This document shows positions 1 through 8,256 of a stretch of 45,592 nucleotides of DNA, one piece after another. Under the pieces are notes generated by a model that searched no databases, was not told where the DNA came from, and saw only the letters and a list, made by a program, of their open reading frames with translations. The position numbers and the translations under genes were made by a program. Source of the DNA: Syntrophosphaera sp035450685 (lineage in GTDB: Bacteria > Cloacimonadota > Cloacimonadia > Cloacimonadales > Cloacimonadaceae); contig DAOTNF010000020.1 in the NCBI GenBank assembly GCA_035450685.1, positions 1-45,592 of the forward strand. The letters run 5' to 3'. Positions within the stretch are counted from its first letter, which is position 1, and every line of letters starts with the position of its first letter.

Positions 1-63
1 GCTGGAAAATCAACAACTGATCCTGCCTTGTTTAAAAAACGGGGGGATGTGAGCTGGCAATAA
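1..63 (+). other. possible 3' end of an upstream gene
   Basis: Two frames are open from the left edge: one stops with TGA at 50-52, the other with TAA at 61-63. Either could be the tail of a gene cut by the window. The frame ending at 52 uses the CTG, GAA and ATC codons common in neighbouring genes and looks slightly more natural. The identity cannot be read from so few residues. If the next gene is a KamC-type protein, its partner KamB would be expected here; that is inference. Confidence 0.25.
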
Positions 64-129
64 AAAAGATTGACAGGCTGCTTATGGCAAAGCATCTATG
101 CCTAAAGTCTTAATTCAGGAAGGAACAAC

Positions 130-1722
130 ATGCTCCAGCAGATGTCCCAGACCCTTGGCCTGAGGCAGATCCACACGCTGATCGACGCCCCGGGCGAGTT
201 TTTGGCGGAGGTTAAATCCCGCGAACTAAAGCGTTTTGACCGCAAAGCAAGCGAACTGCGGGAACACTATACCCAGGTGGGCAGGCTGCTGGATACCCTG
301 CGGGAAGAGGACTCCGCCAGAAGGCAACTGCGCGACCTCTTTGCCCATATCCCCCGCCTGGTGCTTCCCTCAAAACGCGCCGAACTGCCCCTGGCCCTGC
401 ACGAACTCTTTCTGATCAAGGAATTCCTCTACCACTACCATAATTTGCGCGAATTCATCCGTGGCAAAGGCTGGATGGACCTGCTGATCCTGCCGGACAC
501 TTCAGAACTGTTTGCCATGCTTGATCCTGATGGCGGCGGCCAGCCCTCGTTTCGCATTTCGCCCGCCTATTCGTCCAAACTGGGGGAGATCATCGCCGCC
601 CGCCTGGAACTCGCCCACAAGCTGAAATACGCCCGCGGGCAACTTTTGGCTGAAGCGCGGAGGGAGCTTGAACTGCCCCAGCTCAAGGACGAGTTTACTC
701 TTTCCCGAGGCCAGGCGGAGCTTACTGAGCGTGTCCTGCGCTCGCCATACTACATACTCAGTTCGGAAAGCATCGCCAATTACAGTTTCACCTTGGCGGA
801 TGACGAGCATTGCCTGGACCTCAAGAAACGGCTGAGCAGCCTGGAAGCCAAGCGGGAAAAGGAAGAGGAGCGCATCCTGAAAGACCTTTCCCACAAGATC
901 ATCGCTGCCCTGCCCCTGCTGCACGAAGCCCTGGAACTTACCGGGCAAGGCGGCTGGCGCTTCCTGCTGGCAGATTTTGCCCTGGCTTATGGCTGCTGCA
1001 TTCCCACCCTGCACCGCAAAAAGCTGATCAGGATACAAGCTGCCGTGAACCTGCCCCTCAAGCTGCATCTGGAGGGACGGGGGAGGCGCTATCAGGCGCT
1101 GGATTATGACTTTGACCAGCCCGTTTCGCTGATCACCGGGCCCAACATGGGCGGCAAAACCACCATCCTCAAAACCCTGGGGCAGCTTTGCTGGCTCGCC
1201 CGCCAGGGAATTCCCCTGCCCTGTGCCAAGGCAGAACTTCCCCTCTTCGACCACATCTGGTACAATCAGGACGAAAGCGGCAGCGCGGATTTGAGCAGCT
1301 TCGGGCGGGAAGTCGTTTCCTTTGTGGAAACGCTTGAACTGGAAGGCAACACCCTCTTTCTGCTGGATGAATTTGCCAAGGGCACCAATCCCACGGAAGG
1401 CGAATTGCTGGCCTCGGCTGTGCTGCGCCACCTGGCCGCCGCGGGCAAATTCTGCATTGCAGCCACCCACTTCACCGCTCCCGCCATGCTGGAAGGACTG
1501 CCCCAATACAGCATCGCCGGACTGGACAAGCAGTCCCTGGCCTTGCAGAAAGGCCTCGGATTGAGCCCCGCGCAGCGCCTCAAATCCCTGAGCGAAGCCA
1601 TGGACTACCGCCTCAGACGCCTGGAAAAGCACGAAGCGCCGCCCCTGAGCGCCATCCAGGTGGCCCGCATCCTGGGTATGCCCGAGGCAATCCTCCAATT
1701 GACCCGAAAGGACATCAAATGA
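130..1722 (+). CDS. MutS-domain ATPase, possibly lysine 5,6-aminomutase reactivase KamC
   Basis: 530-residue protein carrying only the clamp/core and ATPase parts of the MutS fold. The Walker A motif GPNMGGKTT lies near residue 337 and the Walker B motif LLDEF near residue 410, followed by the GTNPTEG signature and a sensor-like ATHF. The N-terminal mismatch-recognition domain of MutS and the C-terminal Smr domain of MutS2 are absent, so mismatch repair is unlikely. A short MutS-like ATPase of this layout occurs in lysine fermentation clusters as KamC, thought to reactivate adenosylcobalamin-dependent lysine 5,6-aminomutase. That assignment is an inference, because no other lysine gene is visible. 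The start follows an AGGAAGGA ribosome-binding site. The stop overlaps the next start (ATGA), indicating translational coupling. Confidence 0.85.
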   Translation: MLQQMSQTLGLRQIHTLIDAPGEFLAEVKSRELKRFDRKASELREHYTQVGRLLDTLREEDSARRQLRDLFAHIPRLVLPSKRAELPLALHELFLIKEFLYHYHNLREFIRGKGWMDLLILPDTSELFAMLDPDGGGQPSFRISPAYSSKLGEIIAARLELAHKLKYARGQLLAEARRELELPQLKDEFTLSRGQAELTERVLRSPYYILSSESIANYSFTLADDEHCLDLKKRLSSLEAKREKEEERILKDLSHKIIAALPLLHEALELTGQGGWRFLLADFALAYGCCIPTLHRKKLIRIQAAVNLPLKLHLEGRGRRYQALDYDFDQPVSLITGPNMGGKTTILKTLGQLCWLARQGIPLPCAKAELPLFDHIWYNQDESGSADLSSFGREVVSFVETLELEGNTLFLLDEFAKGTNPTEGELLASAVLRHLAAAGKFCIAATHFTAPAMLEGLPQYSIAGLDKQSLALQKGLGLSPAQRLKSLSEAMDYRLRRLEKHEAPPLSAIQVARILGMPEAILQLTRKDIK

Positions 1723-2510
1723 ACAAGATTGGCATCAAGGACACCACCGAGATAGCCCTGGAAATTGGGCGCATCCTCCTCCAGAGCGGAGCCACCGCCA
1801 ACCGGGTGGAACTCATGCTGCACAAGGTCTGCTTTGCCCTGGGCTATCAGCATTCCGATTCCTACGTGACCCCCACGGGGATTTTCCTCTCCGTCTCGGA
1901 CAGCGCGGATAGCCTCACCACCAGCATCAAACGCATCGATAACCGCCGCACCGACCTGGGCAAGATCACCCGCCTCAGCCGCTTTGTGTACGAACTGGAA
2001 ACCACCAAATGCAAAGGCGGAAGGTGTTCGCTGCAGGCGGCGGATATCCGCAAGGAACTGTTCTGGATCGACAACGAACGCACCTATCCCACTTGGCTCA
2101 CGGTGCTCTGCGGAGGTATCACCAGCGGCTGTTTCTGCCTGCTTTTTGGAGGCAGCTGGGCGGAGTTTGGCGTGGCCTATCTGGTGGGTGTGCTGGTGAG
2201 CCTGACTCTCAATTTCCTGAGCCTGATCAATATCAACAACTTCCTGCTGCACATTGCCGGATCGGCGGCCGTGGTGCTTTTCGCCAAGCTGCTGGACCTG
2301 GTGGTGCCGGGCATCAAGCTGGACAACATCATCATCGGCGGCATCATGCTGCTGGTGCCGGGCCTTTCCTTTGTGAACGCCATCCGCGACAGCATGAGCG
2401 GAGACCTGGTCTCGGGCACGGCCCGGGCTGTGGAGGCCCTCTTCATCGCGGTGGCCATCGCCACGGGCAGCGGCGTGATGCTCAAGCTGTGGGAACTGTG
2501 GGGGTTGTGA
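1719..2510 (+). CDS. ThrE/YjjP-type threonine/serine exporter, large subunit
   Basis: 263-residue membrane protein of the ThrE N-terminal family (DUF1212, YjjP-like). The soluble N-terminal part (about residues 1-120) holds the family pattern: ILLQSGATANRVE near residue 22 and a TPTGIFLS stretch near residue 50. The C-terminal half has about five hydrophobic segments. The family exports threonine, serine or other small organic acids. Its partner subunit follows one base after the stop, a common split form of ThrE. The gene overlaps the upstream ATPase by four bases, so all three genes are probably one operon. The substrate cannot be read from sequence. Confidence 0.88.
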   Translation: MNKIGIKDTTEIALEIGRILLQSGATANRVELMLHKVCFALGYQHSDSYVTPTGIFLSVSDSADSLTTSIKRIDNRRTDLGKITRLSRFVYELETTKCKGGRCSLQAADIRKELFWIDNERTYPTWLTVLCGGITSGCFCLLFGGSWAEFGVAYLVGVLVSLTLNFLSLININNFLLHIAGSAAVVLFAKLLDLVVPGIKLDNIIIGGIMLLVPGLSFVNAIRDSMSGDLVSGTARAVEALFIAVAIATGSGVMLKLWELWGL

Positions 2511-2511
2511 G

Positions 2512-2964
2512 ATGAAGCCTTTCGACACCCTGACCCTGATGCAGTTTTGCTGGTCTTTCCTCTCCATCCTGGGTTTTTCCGTGCGCGTCAACCTCAAGGG
2601 CTGGAAGCTGCTCTTCCTCGCTTTGGGCGGGGGATTGAGCTGGGCATTATACCTGATCATCCTCTTTTACAGCAAGTCCTTGCTCTATTCCATTTTTGGT
2701 TCGACCTTATTGGTGTGTATCTACTCGGAAGTGGTGGCCAGGAAACTGAGGGTACCGGTGTCGGTGTTCGTGACCTGCGTGATCATCCCCCTGGTGCCCG
2801 GCAGTTCGCTCTACTACGCGATGCAGGCCTACATCGCGGGAAACACCGCCGAAGCCTCGGTGCAGATTTACAAAGCGATCCTGATCTCGGGAACCATCGC
2901 CATGGCCATCGCAGTCGTGAGCAGCGTCACCAACCTCGCCTGCCGGCTGATAAACAGATTTTAG
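2512..2964 (+). CDS. ThrE/YjjB-type threonine/serine exporter, small subunit
   Basis: 150-residue protein made almost entirely of four hydrophobic segments, matching the C-terminal ThrE domain family (DUF3815, YjjB-like). The family hallmark is visible near residues 90-105, with IIPLVPGSSLYYAM. It should form one transporter with the preceding subunit. The start lies one base after the upstream stop, with a G-rich sequence overlapping that gene's end as ribosome-binding site, suggesting coupled translation. Confidence 0.87.
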   Translation: MKPFDTLTLMQFCWSFLSILGFSVRVNLKGWKLLFLALGGGLSWALYLIILFYSKSLLYSIFGSTLLVCIYSEVVARKLRVPVSVFVTCVIIPLVPGSSLYYAMQAYIAGNTAEASVQIYKAILISGTIAMAIAVVSSVTNLACRLINRF

Positions 2965-2974
2965 GAGAATAAAA

Positions 2975-3781
2975 TTGAAGAAATCGGTTAAACAGATTAA
3001 CCTGGAACGGCGCATCCTCAAACTGCTCAGCGGACTGCCCCTGCAAGCCGCGGAACAGCTTTTTGCCGATCCAGACCTGCAATCCATGCAGGAATATGCC
3101 AACAACGTCTCCATCAAACGCCTGGGTTTTAACGACCACGGCCCCGTGCACACCCGCAAGGCAGCCCTCAACGCCATTATGATGTTCAGGCTGCTCAAGG
3201 AAGCGGGCATCAAGCTCAGCCTGGAAACCGAGGGCGTCGGCACGGCGGAGGATTCCCTCACCGGAGTCGTCTTTGCCGCGCTGCTGCACGATCTGGGCAT
3301 GTCCGTTACCCGCAGCGCCCACGAGATCATCTCCATCCAACTGGCGACCCCCTTCATTGACAGGATTCTGGATGCCAGTCTGGGACAGGATGAATACCTG
3401 CGCAAGACAGCCATCCGCTCCATCGCCATCGAGGGCATATTTGGCCACATGGCCACCCAGAAGATACACTCCCTGGAGGCCGGGCTGGTGCTCCTGGGTG
3501 ACGGCTCCGACATGGAAAAAGGCCGCGCCCGCATCCCCTCCATGCTCTCCAATGAGCCCAAGGTGGGCGACATCCACCGCACCTCCGCCAGCGCCATCCA
3601 AAAAGTCAAAATCCACAAAGGAATCGAGAGGCCCATCGCCATCTCGGTGGAGATGAGCGCATCGGTGGGGTTTTTCCAGATCGAGGAAGTCTTTTTCCCC
3701 AAGATCAATTACAGCCCCGTGAAGCCTTATATAGAACTTTACGCTGGAGTGATAGACCGCGAGATGCTGCGCTATCTGTGA
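2975..3781 (+). CDS. HD-domain metal-dependent phosphohydrolase
   Basis: 268-residue cytoplasmic protein with an HD-superfamily fold. Candidate metal ligands are His55 and His59 (NDHGPVHTRK) and the His105-Asp106 pair in ALLHDLGM, with a further His in SAHEII. HD proteins hydrolyse phosphate esters of nucleotides or cyclic nucleotides, but the substrate is not evident. The start is TTG with a good TAGGAGA ribosome-binding site five to ten bases upstream; no better ATG exists nearby. It lies 10 bases after the exporter gene and is probably the last gene of that operon. Confidence 0.8.
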   Translation: MKKSVKQINLERRILKLLSGLPLQAAEQLFADPDLQSMQEYANNVSIKRLGFNDHGPVHTRKAALNAIMMFRLLKEAGIKLSLETEGVGTAEDSLTGVVFAALLHDLGMSVTRSAHEIISIQLATPFIDRILDASLGQDEYLRKTAIRSIAIEGIFGHMATQKIHSLEAGLVLLGDGSDMEKGRARIPSMLSNEPKVGDIHRTSASAIQKVKIHKGIERPIAISVEMSASVGFFQIEEVFFPKINYSPVKPYIELYAGVIDREMLRYL

Positions 3782-3903
3782 CCTGGCAGCCTGGAAAGGG
3801 CTTGGAGGTCATCCGGCGGGGCGATCTTGCTTGACAGCGGAGCCAACCGCCCGAATTGTGGCGAATCTTGAGTGAAATTAAAACGTAAAGATAGGAAGTT
3901 AAA

Positions 3904-4482
3904 ATGAAGAAACTGCTAATCATCGGCGCCGTCCTGCTGCTCTGCCTGGGCCTGGCGGAGGCCAAAACCAGAAATATGTATGGAGTGAAAGGCGGCGTCA
4001 ATATCGCCAAGCTGCAAATCTCCGAGACAGACGGAAGCGTGGACACCTCCACCAGCCTGGGCGCCGTCGTGGGCGTTCTGATGCAAAGCCGCCCATTGCG
4101 CAACCTGATCGTGCAGCCCGAACTGCTTTACTCCCAAAAAGGCTCTGACATTCAGGATACGGACAAGCTCACCATCAGCTACATTACGATGCCTGTGCTG
4201 CTCAAGGCCGCGCTCAGGGTGGACAGCCTGCGCATCCAGCCTCTGGCGGGACCGGAGGTCGGCTACGCCCTCAGCGCGAAATCCTCCAACGATGTGGATT
4301 ACATCGACGACCTGAACCGGGTCAACATCGGCATCAACCTGGGAGTGGAGTTTGTCTATTCCACCAATTACATGATGGGCGTGCGCTATTTTCACGGCCT
4401 CACCGAACTGGACAAAAGCGCCGCTAAACGCCCCGCCATATCCAACAACTGCTGGTCAGTAACGGCGGGCTATCTGTTTTAA
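3904..4482 (+). CDS. PorT-like outer-membrane beta-barrel protein
   Basis: 192-residue protein with a clear signal peptide (cleavage near ...AEA at residues 18-20) and alternating amphipathic strands. It has the early GVKGGVN pattern typical of the PorT/OMP beta-barrel family (PF13568-like) and ends in the terminal Phe expected of BAM-inserted barrels (GYLF). It is predicted to sit in the outer membrane as a small, probably eight-stranded barrel. It has its own upstream TTGACA hexamer at 3831-3836, so it is probably transcribed separately from the exporter operon. The precise role is unknown. Confidence 0.78.
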   Translation: MKKLLIIGAVLLLCLGLAEAKTRNMYGVKGGVNIAKLQISETDGSVDTSTSLGAVVGVLMQSRPLRNLIVQPELLYSQKGSDIQDTDKLTISYITMPVLLKAALRVDSLRIQPLAGPEVGYALSAKSSNDVDYIDDLNRVNIGINLGVEFVYSTNYMMGVRYFHGLTELDKSAAKRPAISNNCWSVTAGYLF

Positions 4483-4562
4483 TACCAAACGCTTGTATAG
4501 TATGTGGAATGGTGTGTTGTCGTGGTGACGTGGTGATGGTGGAAATGTGCGTCCGCTGTTGT

Positions 4563-4587
4563 GTAGCGGCGCTTGCCATAGCGCCGT
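4563..4587 (-). repeat. 25-bp GC-rich hairpin motif, copy 1
   Basis: An imperfect inverted repeat able to fold with GGCGC/GCGCC arms. Its reverse complement recurs at 15657-15681 with one mismatch. Both copies lie in repeat-rich convergent junctions, in opposite orientation to each other. Confidence 0.75.
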
Positions 4588-4628
4588 AGGAGACTGCCAG
4601 CCCAAAAACAAACCACACCAGACTATAT

Positions 4629-4717
4629 ACTGTGTCATCCCGGCCTGTCGGGGCCCCGCCGAAGCGCGTAGCGGTTTGGTGGGGTGAATTGAGCTGGGAT
4701 CCAGTCTTTTGGAAGCA
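4629..4717 (+). repeat. RU hairpin repeat unit, long form, plus orientation
   Basis: Begins with the conserved TGTGTCATCCCGG and ends with GGGATCCAGTCTTTTGGAAG. The outer arms (ATCCCGG against CTGGGAT, one G-T wobble) enclose an inner insert of about 50 bases that is shared with the copies at 5211-5301 and 15986-16071. The T-rich tail follows the hairpin in the direction of the upstream gene, so it could end that transcript. Confidence 0.8.
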
Positions 4718-4755
4718 ACCACCAGACTCCAAAACAAACCATCCCAAGCTATATA

Positions 4756-4802
4756 ACTGTGTCATCCCGGCCTGCGAGCCGGGATCCAGTCTTTTAGAAA
4801 CG
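4756..4802 (+). repeat. RU hairpin repeat unit, short form, plus orientation
   Basis: The cleanest minimal unit. Eight-base arms ATCCCGGC and GCCGGGAT are separated by six bases and followed by CCAGTCTTTTAGAAAC. The layout resembles an intrinsic terminator with the T-rich run set a few bases away from the stem. Confidence 0.82.
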
Positions 4803-4840
4803 ACAGGCAAGCCACGAAACTAACCACCCCCAGACTACAC

Positions 4841-4876
4841 ACTGTGTCATCTCGGGCTTGAGCCGTGATCCACTGC
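4841..4876 (+). repeat. RU hairpin repeat unit, decayed, plus orientation
   Basis: Starts ACTGTGTCATCTCGGG and reaches GCCGTGATCCA, but the T-rich tail is lost. The left arm (ATCTCGG) and the right arm (CCGTGAT) have a T-T mismatch at the position that varies between copies. Confidence 0.65.
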
Positions 4877-4886
4877 CCAGGGATGG

Positions 4887-4961
4887 CAAAGTCTGTTTGC
4901 CACAGAGACCGGAGGTCTCTTCCAGACAGGCAACTCCGTTGCCTCTGCCGAACAGACTTTG
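4887..4961. repeat. cloverleaf-like nested inverted repeats
   Basis: An outer 11-bp stem (CAAAGTCTGTT at 4887-4897 with AACAGACTTTG at 4951-4961) encloses two perfect 7-bp hairpins with 3-base loops: AGAGACC/GGTCTCT (4904-4920) and AGGCAAC/GTTGCCT (4928-4944). The DNA or RNA could form a three-way or cruciform structure. No second copy is seen in this window. Confidence 0.7.
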
Positions 4962-5014
4962 GCAGCCCTTAAATCACACAAATATCACCATTTCGTCTTT
5001 TCACGATCTTTTCA

Positions 5015-5330
5015 TAGCACCTATATATATAGAGGGTGGCCCTCATTTGCATCACCCTCTCCGGCGTGGGTCTTCCTGGGGTCAACCTTATAATTTATAA
5101 GGATGACCTAAGGATGATTAGCTAACCTGTTGATGGTGCAAATGATAGCAACACGGGAGGCAGAAAAGTGTATCCTGGAATTTGCCCGTTTGTTTCCGGG
5201 CTGGCTGCTTGTTTCTAAAAGACTGGATCCCGGCTCAATTCACCCCACCAAACCGCTATGCGCTTTGGCGAGGACCCCGACAGGCCGGGATGACACAGTG
5301 TGTAGTCTGGGTGCTTTGTTTCGGGGTCAG
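5015..5330 (+). repeat. composite element about 310 bp, copy A
   Basis: Nearly identical over its first 145 bases to copy B (15790-16110), then similar to the end. It contains, in order, the palindrome CTATATATATAG (5021-5032), a hairpin with AGAGGGTG/CACCCTCT arms (5031-5060), a 29-base AT-rich imperfect palindrome with GGTCA/TGACC ends (5080-5108), a linker, and an RU unit in minus orientation (5211-5301). A 48-base core (5071-5118) is exactly shared with copies B and C. No transposase is encoded. Confidence 0.85.
5211..5301 (-). repeat. RU hairpin repeat unit, long form, minus orientation
   Basis: Reverse-complement copy of the unit at 4629-4717, lying inside composite element copy A. The arms ATCCCGGC/GCCGGGAT are intact, and the CTTTTAGAAAC tail points toward lower coordinates, that is, downstream of the minus-strand tldD. 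Confidence 0.82.
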
Positions 5331-5335
5331 GTAGT

Positions 5336-5390
5336 TGTCTCTAAAAAACTGGATCCCGGGTCAAGCACGTTTGCCCGTGATGACACAGTA
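5336..5390 (-). repeat. RU hairpin repeat unit, short form, minus orientation
   Basis: Reverse-oriented unit with one arm altered (ATCACGG against CCGGGAT), giving an A-G mismatch, and a TTTTTTAG-type tail. It is the unit nearest to the end of tldD, and its tail lies downstream in the direction of tldD transcription. Confidence 0.75.
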
Positions 5391-5463
5391 AATAGCCTGG
5401 GGTAGCCTGCCTCAAGCTGGATTTCCATCCCCTTTTTCGGCAAGCCTGGCGGATATCGGCTTG

Positions 5464-6903
5464 CTATATTTTGACGCTAACGTTGATGTTTTTGAAGCGT
5501 GCCGGGGCAACGCCGTGGCTGAGCAGCATGGCTTGGCCGGGTTCGCCCTTGCCACAGCTAAAGGTGCCGTGGAAGCCCCACTCTTCCTCGCCGCAGACGC
5601 GGTCGCAGGCATTCCAAAAATCCTGGGTGATGCCAAAATAGGTGGGTTCTTTCACTATGCCGGTGATGCGGCCGTTCTCGATCTTATAGCCGATCTCGGT
5701 GGTAAACTGGAAGTTGTTGCGGTTGTCATCAATGCTCCAGGTCTTGGTGAAATCGAGCAGATAGCCGTGTTCGGTGTCCTGGATCAACTGCTCCAGTGAG
5801 CCGGAGCCGGGAGCCAGGCAGAAATTGGTCATCCGCACCAGCGGAAAGTCGTCCGCGAAGGAGGCCTTCATGTTGGAAGAGGGCTCCAGTCCAAGCATGT
5901 GGGCAATGTGGCGGGAGGTCTGCTGATTGACCAGGATGCCGTCCTTGATGATGTCCACACGGCGGCCGGGCACGCCTTCGTCATCCACGGGATGGAAGCC
6001 CATGCCACGCGGGTCGGTGCTGTCGGAATAGATGTTCACCTGGGGCGATCCGTATTGGAACTTGCCGAGCATGGCGGGCTTGATGAAGGTCTTGCCGGCA
6101 TAGGAAATCTCCATGCCAAAGATGCGGTCGGCTTCGGTGGCGTGGCCAACGGACTCGTGCAGTTGCAGAGCCAGGTGTCCCGCGCCGATGATGATGTCGG
6201 CCCGGTCTTCGGTGATCACGGGGGCGGAAAGAAGGTCGGTGGCTTCCTTGATGATGCGGTCGCAATTTGCTTCAAAGGCCTGCCGGTGAAAGAGTTCAAA
6301 GCCGCCGCGTCCGGCGCTCATGTGGCCGGGCCAGGTGCGCGACTGGATTTGGTTGCCGTCGGAGGCGATCACCTCCATCATGGGCAGTGTGTTGTAGAAA
6401 GTTGTGTGTGACCAGGTGCCTTCGCTGTTCAGATAGTATCTTTGCTGTTTCTGAAACTGCGCCATCACGATGGAGTGGACGATCTTGCCCTGGGGTTTGA
6501 TCCGGGTGGCCAGTCTGCCTAAAAAGTCGATCTTTTCCTCTTTCGCCATGCTGAAGGGGTCTATCTCCGGCTGGAAGTGATAGGAGGCGCGCAGAGGGGG
6601 CAGGGCGGGAAAAGTGACGGGCTCGCGGGTGAAGTTGCCGCCTTGCTCGGCGTTGGAGACAGCGGCGCGCACCAGGCGGTCGAGCGAGGCTTCGCTGAGA
6701 TCACTGGTACCGGCGAAACCCCAGCAGCCATTGAGCAACACGCGCACGCCGATGGCGACGGAATCGCGGCTGCAGCCATAACCGCGTAAAAAGCCGTTCA
6801 TAAAGTAGATGCCTTCGCTGTCGGTCTGGGTGACCCGCACATCGGCAAATTCAACGCGGGACAAATCTATCTTTTCCAGAGTTCTTTTGATCAGGTCTTC
6901 CAT
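5464..6903 (-). CDS. tldD: TldD zinc metallopeptidase
   Basis: 479-residue member of the TldD/PmbA (U62) family and the catalytic subunit of the TldD-TldE heterodimer. That complex degrades unfolded peptides and trims ribosomally made modified peptides and the antitoxin CcdA in other bacteria. The zinc motif HESVGH is at residues 249-254. The conserved C-terminal Cys near residue 450 (SCGKGEPGQ) is the expected third ligand. The start at 6903 has AGGAG eight bases upstream and lies 8 bases after the tldE stop, so the two are co-transcribed. RU repeat units, not a classical terminator, follow the stop. Confidence 0.95.
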   Translation of the reverse strand: MEDLIKRTLEKIDLSRVEFADVRVTQTDSEGIYFMNGFLRGYGCSRDSVAIGVRVLLNGCWGFAGTSDLSEASLDRLVRAAVSNAEQGGNFTREPVTFPALPPLRASYHFQPEIDPFSMAKEEKIDFLGRLATRIKPQGKIVHSIVMAQFQKQQRYYLNSEGTWSHTTFYNTLPMMEVIASDGNQIQSRTWPGHMSAGRGGFELFHRQAFEANCDRIIKEATDLLSAPVITEDRADIIIGAGHLALQLHESVGHATEADRIFGMEISYAGKTFIKPAMLGKFQYGSPQVNIYSDSTDPRGMGFHPVDDEGVPGRRVDIIKDGILVNQQTSRHIAHMLGLEPSSNMKASFADDFPLVRMTNFCLAPGSGSLEQLIQDTEHGYLLDFTKTWSIDDNRNNFQFTTEIGYKIENGRITGIVKEPTYFGITQDFWNACDRVCGEEEWGFHGTFSCGKGEPGQAMLLSHGVAPARFKNINVSVKI

Positions 6904-6911
6904 TGAGTCTC

Positions 6912-8240
6912 CTAAATCGTATGGGTTGAGGAAGATATGTTGAAGTCACGCACCAGGGCGTGTGGCGCTTTGATGGTGTCTATGTCGAAGAGGTTATAGT
7001 TTTCGGAGAAGGGGATGGTGTAACAGCGGTTTTCCAGCTCCAGCACGTTGTTGAGGATGCGCTCGATACGTTCGGTGAAACGCAGGTTGTTCACCACTTT
7101 GGAGATTTTGCCATCCTCGATCAGGAAGGTGCCGTCACGTGTGAGGCCAGTGAGCGAGGTTTCACGGGGGTTGATGAAGTTCATGTAATGCAGGCTGGAG
7201 ATGTAAAGCCCTTTTTGCACGCTGCCGGTCATCTGCTCCAGGGTCTTGCTGCCGGCATCGATGCGGAGGCAGGAAGCGGTGTTGCCGTTTTTGGGCAGGC
7301 CGGTCTTGTGGGAATAGTAGTTATTGCACATGAAATTGCGGAAAACCCCCTGCTCGATCAGCTTCAGGGGGCGGTAGATGTGGCCATCCGAGCCATAGGC
7401 CCGGCGGATAAGCTGCGGGTCGGTGGGGTCATCGGTGATGCTGATGAAGGCGGGGAAGACCTGCTGACCGACCTTGCCTTCAAAAAAGCTGCTGTGGTTG
7501 TCCAGGGAGCGGGCGCTCATTCCGTAGCAGAGATATTGCACAAACTCCGCCAGGCAGCGCGGGGCAAGGATCACATCGTAGTGCCCGGGCTCGACATCGA
7601 CAATATCGGCAGAGCAAGACTTAATCTTCCGGATCAGCCGCTCGCTGAAGTCCTGTTCGTCAAAAAAGCTGAAATCCTCGCCGCCAAAGGTTTCCAACAC
7701 CGTCACCTGGGACTTGTTGTGCACGGCCTTGACTTCCAGATAGATCGGCGAGACCTCGCTGCTCTTGTCCAGGCCGTTGCTGTTGACCAGGCGCTGGGTC
7801 TGGTGGTTACAGATGAAGGTGCCGAAGATGTCAAAGTCATACATGGAAGCGGCGGCGGCAACTCTGGAGAGGATGCCGGTCTTGCTGGCCAGGGGGATGG
7901 CCTCGATGTTGTTGGTCACCGGACGCTGGGGCGCGAGAGTGAGGTCGCTTTCCAAATCCACAAAGTCGGGGTCTTCCGGCAGCTTGTCCACCACCCCGAC
8001 GGCATCCCGCAGGGCCGCTTCCAGCTTGGCGGGCTGGGGATCGTCCACCTGGAAGTTGAAGGACTTTTTGCCCTTGTAGATATCCACGGAAAGCTGGGTG
8101 CTGAGCTTGCTGATGTTATAGTTGGTCTGGCTGTGGTAAAAGCGCAGAAAATCGGTGGCCCAGGTCTTTTCCCTGATCTCATACTGAAGCTCGGGATGGG
8201 AGGCCAGGAGTTTTTGTAAATAGGCTATGCTGTCTTGCAT
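6912..8240 (-). CDS. tldE: TldE (PmbA) subunit of the TldD-TldE peptidase
   Basis: 442-residue PmbA/TldE-family protein, homologous to TldD but without the HExxxH zinc motif, as expected for the non-catalytic partner. The family region FMCNNYYSHKTGLPKNGN and the region around GDFEIGP-type residues in the C-terminal half are recognisable in outline. It is made with TldD from one transcript, TldE first. The start follows GGAGGATAA. The amidohydrolase stop lies 16 bases upstream. Confidence 0.92.
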   Translation of the reverse strand: MQDSIAYLQKLLASHPELQYEIREKTWATDFLRFYHSQTNYNISKLSTQLSVDIYKGKKSFNFQVDDPQPAKLEAALRDAVGVVDKLPEDPDFVDLESDLTLAPQRPVTNNIEAIPLASKTGILSRVAAAASMYDFDIFGTFICNHQTQRLVNSNGLDKSSEVSPIYLEVKAVHNKSQVTVLETFGGEDFSFFDEQDFSERLIRKIKSCSADIVDVEPGHYDVILAPRCLAEFVQYLCYGMSARSLDNHSSFFEGKVGQQVFPAFISITDDPTDPQLIRRAYGSDGHIYRPLKLIEQGVFRNFMCNNYYSHKTGLPKNGNTASCLRIDAGSKTLEQMTGSVQKGLYISSLHYMNFINPRETSLTGLTRDGTFLIEDGKISKVVNNLRFTERIERILNNVLELENRCYTIPFSENYNLFDIDTIKAPHALVRDFNISSSTHTI

Positions 8241-8256
8241 TTATCCTCCAGACAGG

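Larger units (their letters stand above)
4483..5463. repeat. 981-bp convergent non-coding junction filled with dispersed repeats
   Basis: There is no convincing gene here. The interval lies between a plus-strand gene and the minus-strand tldD, so both 3' ends point into it. It holds a 25-bp hairpin motif (4563-4587), three plus-oriented RU hairpin units, a cloverleaf-like region (4887-4961), the composite element (5015-5330) and two minus-oriented RU units. Short open frames across it change mainly at amino-acid-altering positions between repeat copies, so they are not likely to be coding. Confidence 0.85.

Noticed and set aside
502..1698. Long open frame on the minus strand opposite the MutS-like gene
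   Set aside because: It mirrors the codon pattern of the plus-strand gene, has no ribosome-binding site and no recognisable domain. Similar antisense frames lie opposite secA, topA, secY and tldE.
5130..5405. Open frame inside composite element A, with a similar one at 15905-16114 in copy B
   Set aside because: The frame is kept because no indels occurred, but differences between copies mostly change amino acids, and the products have no domain or good start signal.
4483..5463. CRISPR array
   Set aside because: Repeats are irregularly spaced, occur in both orientations, contain different inserts and no cas gene is near.
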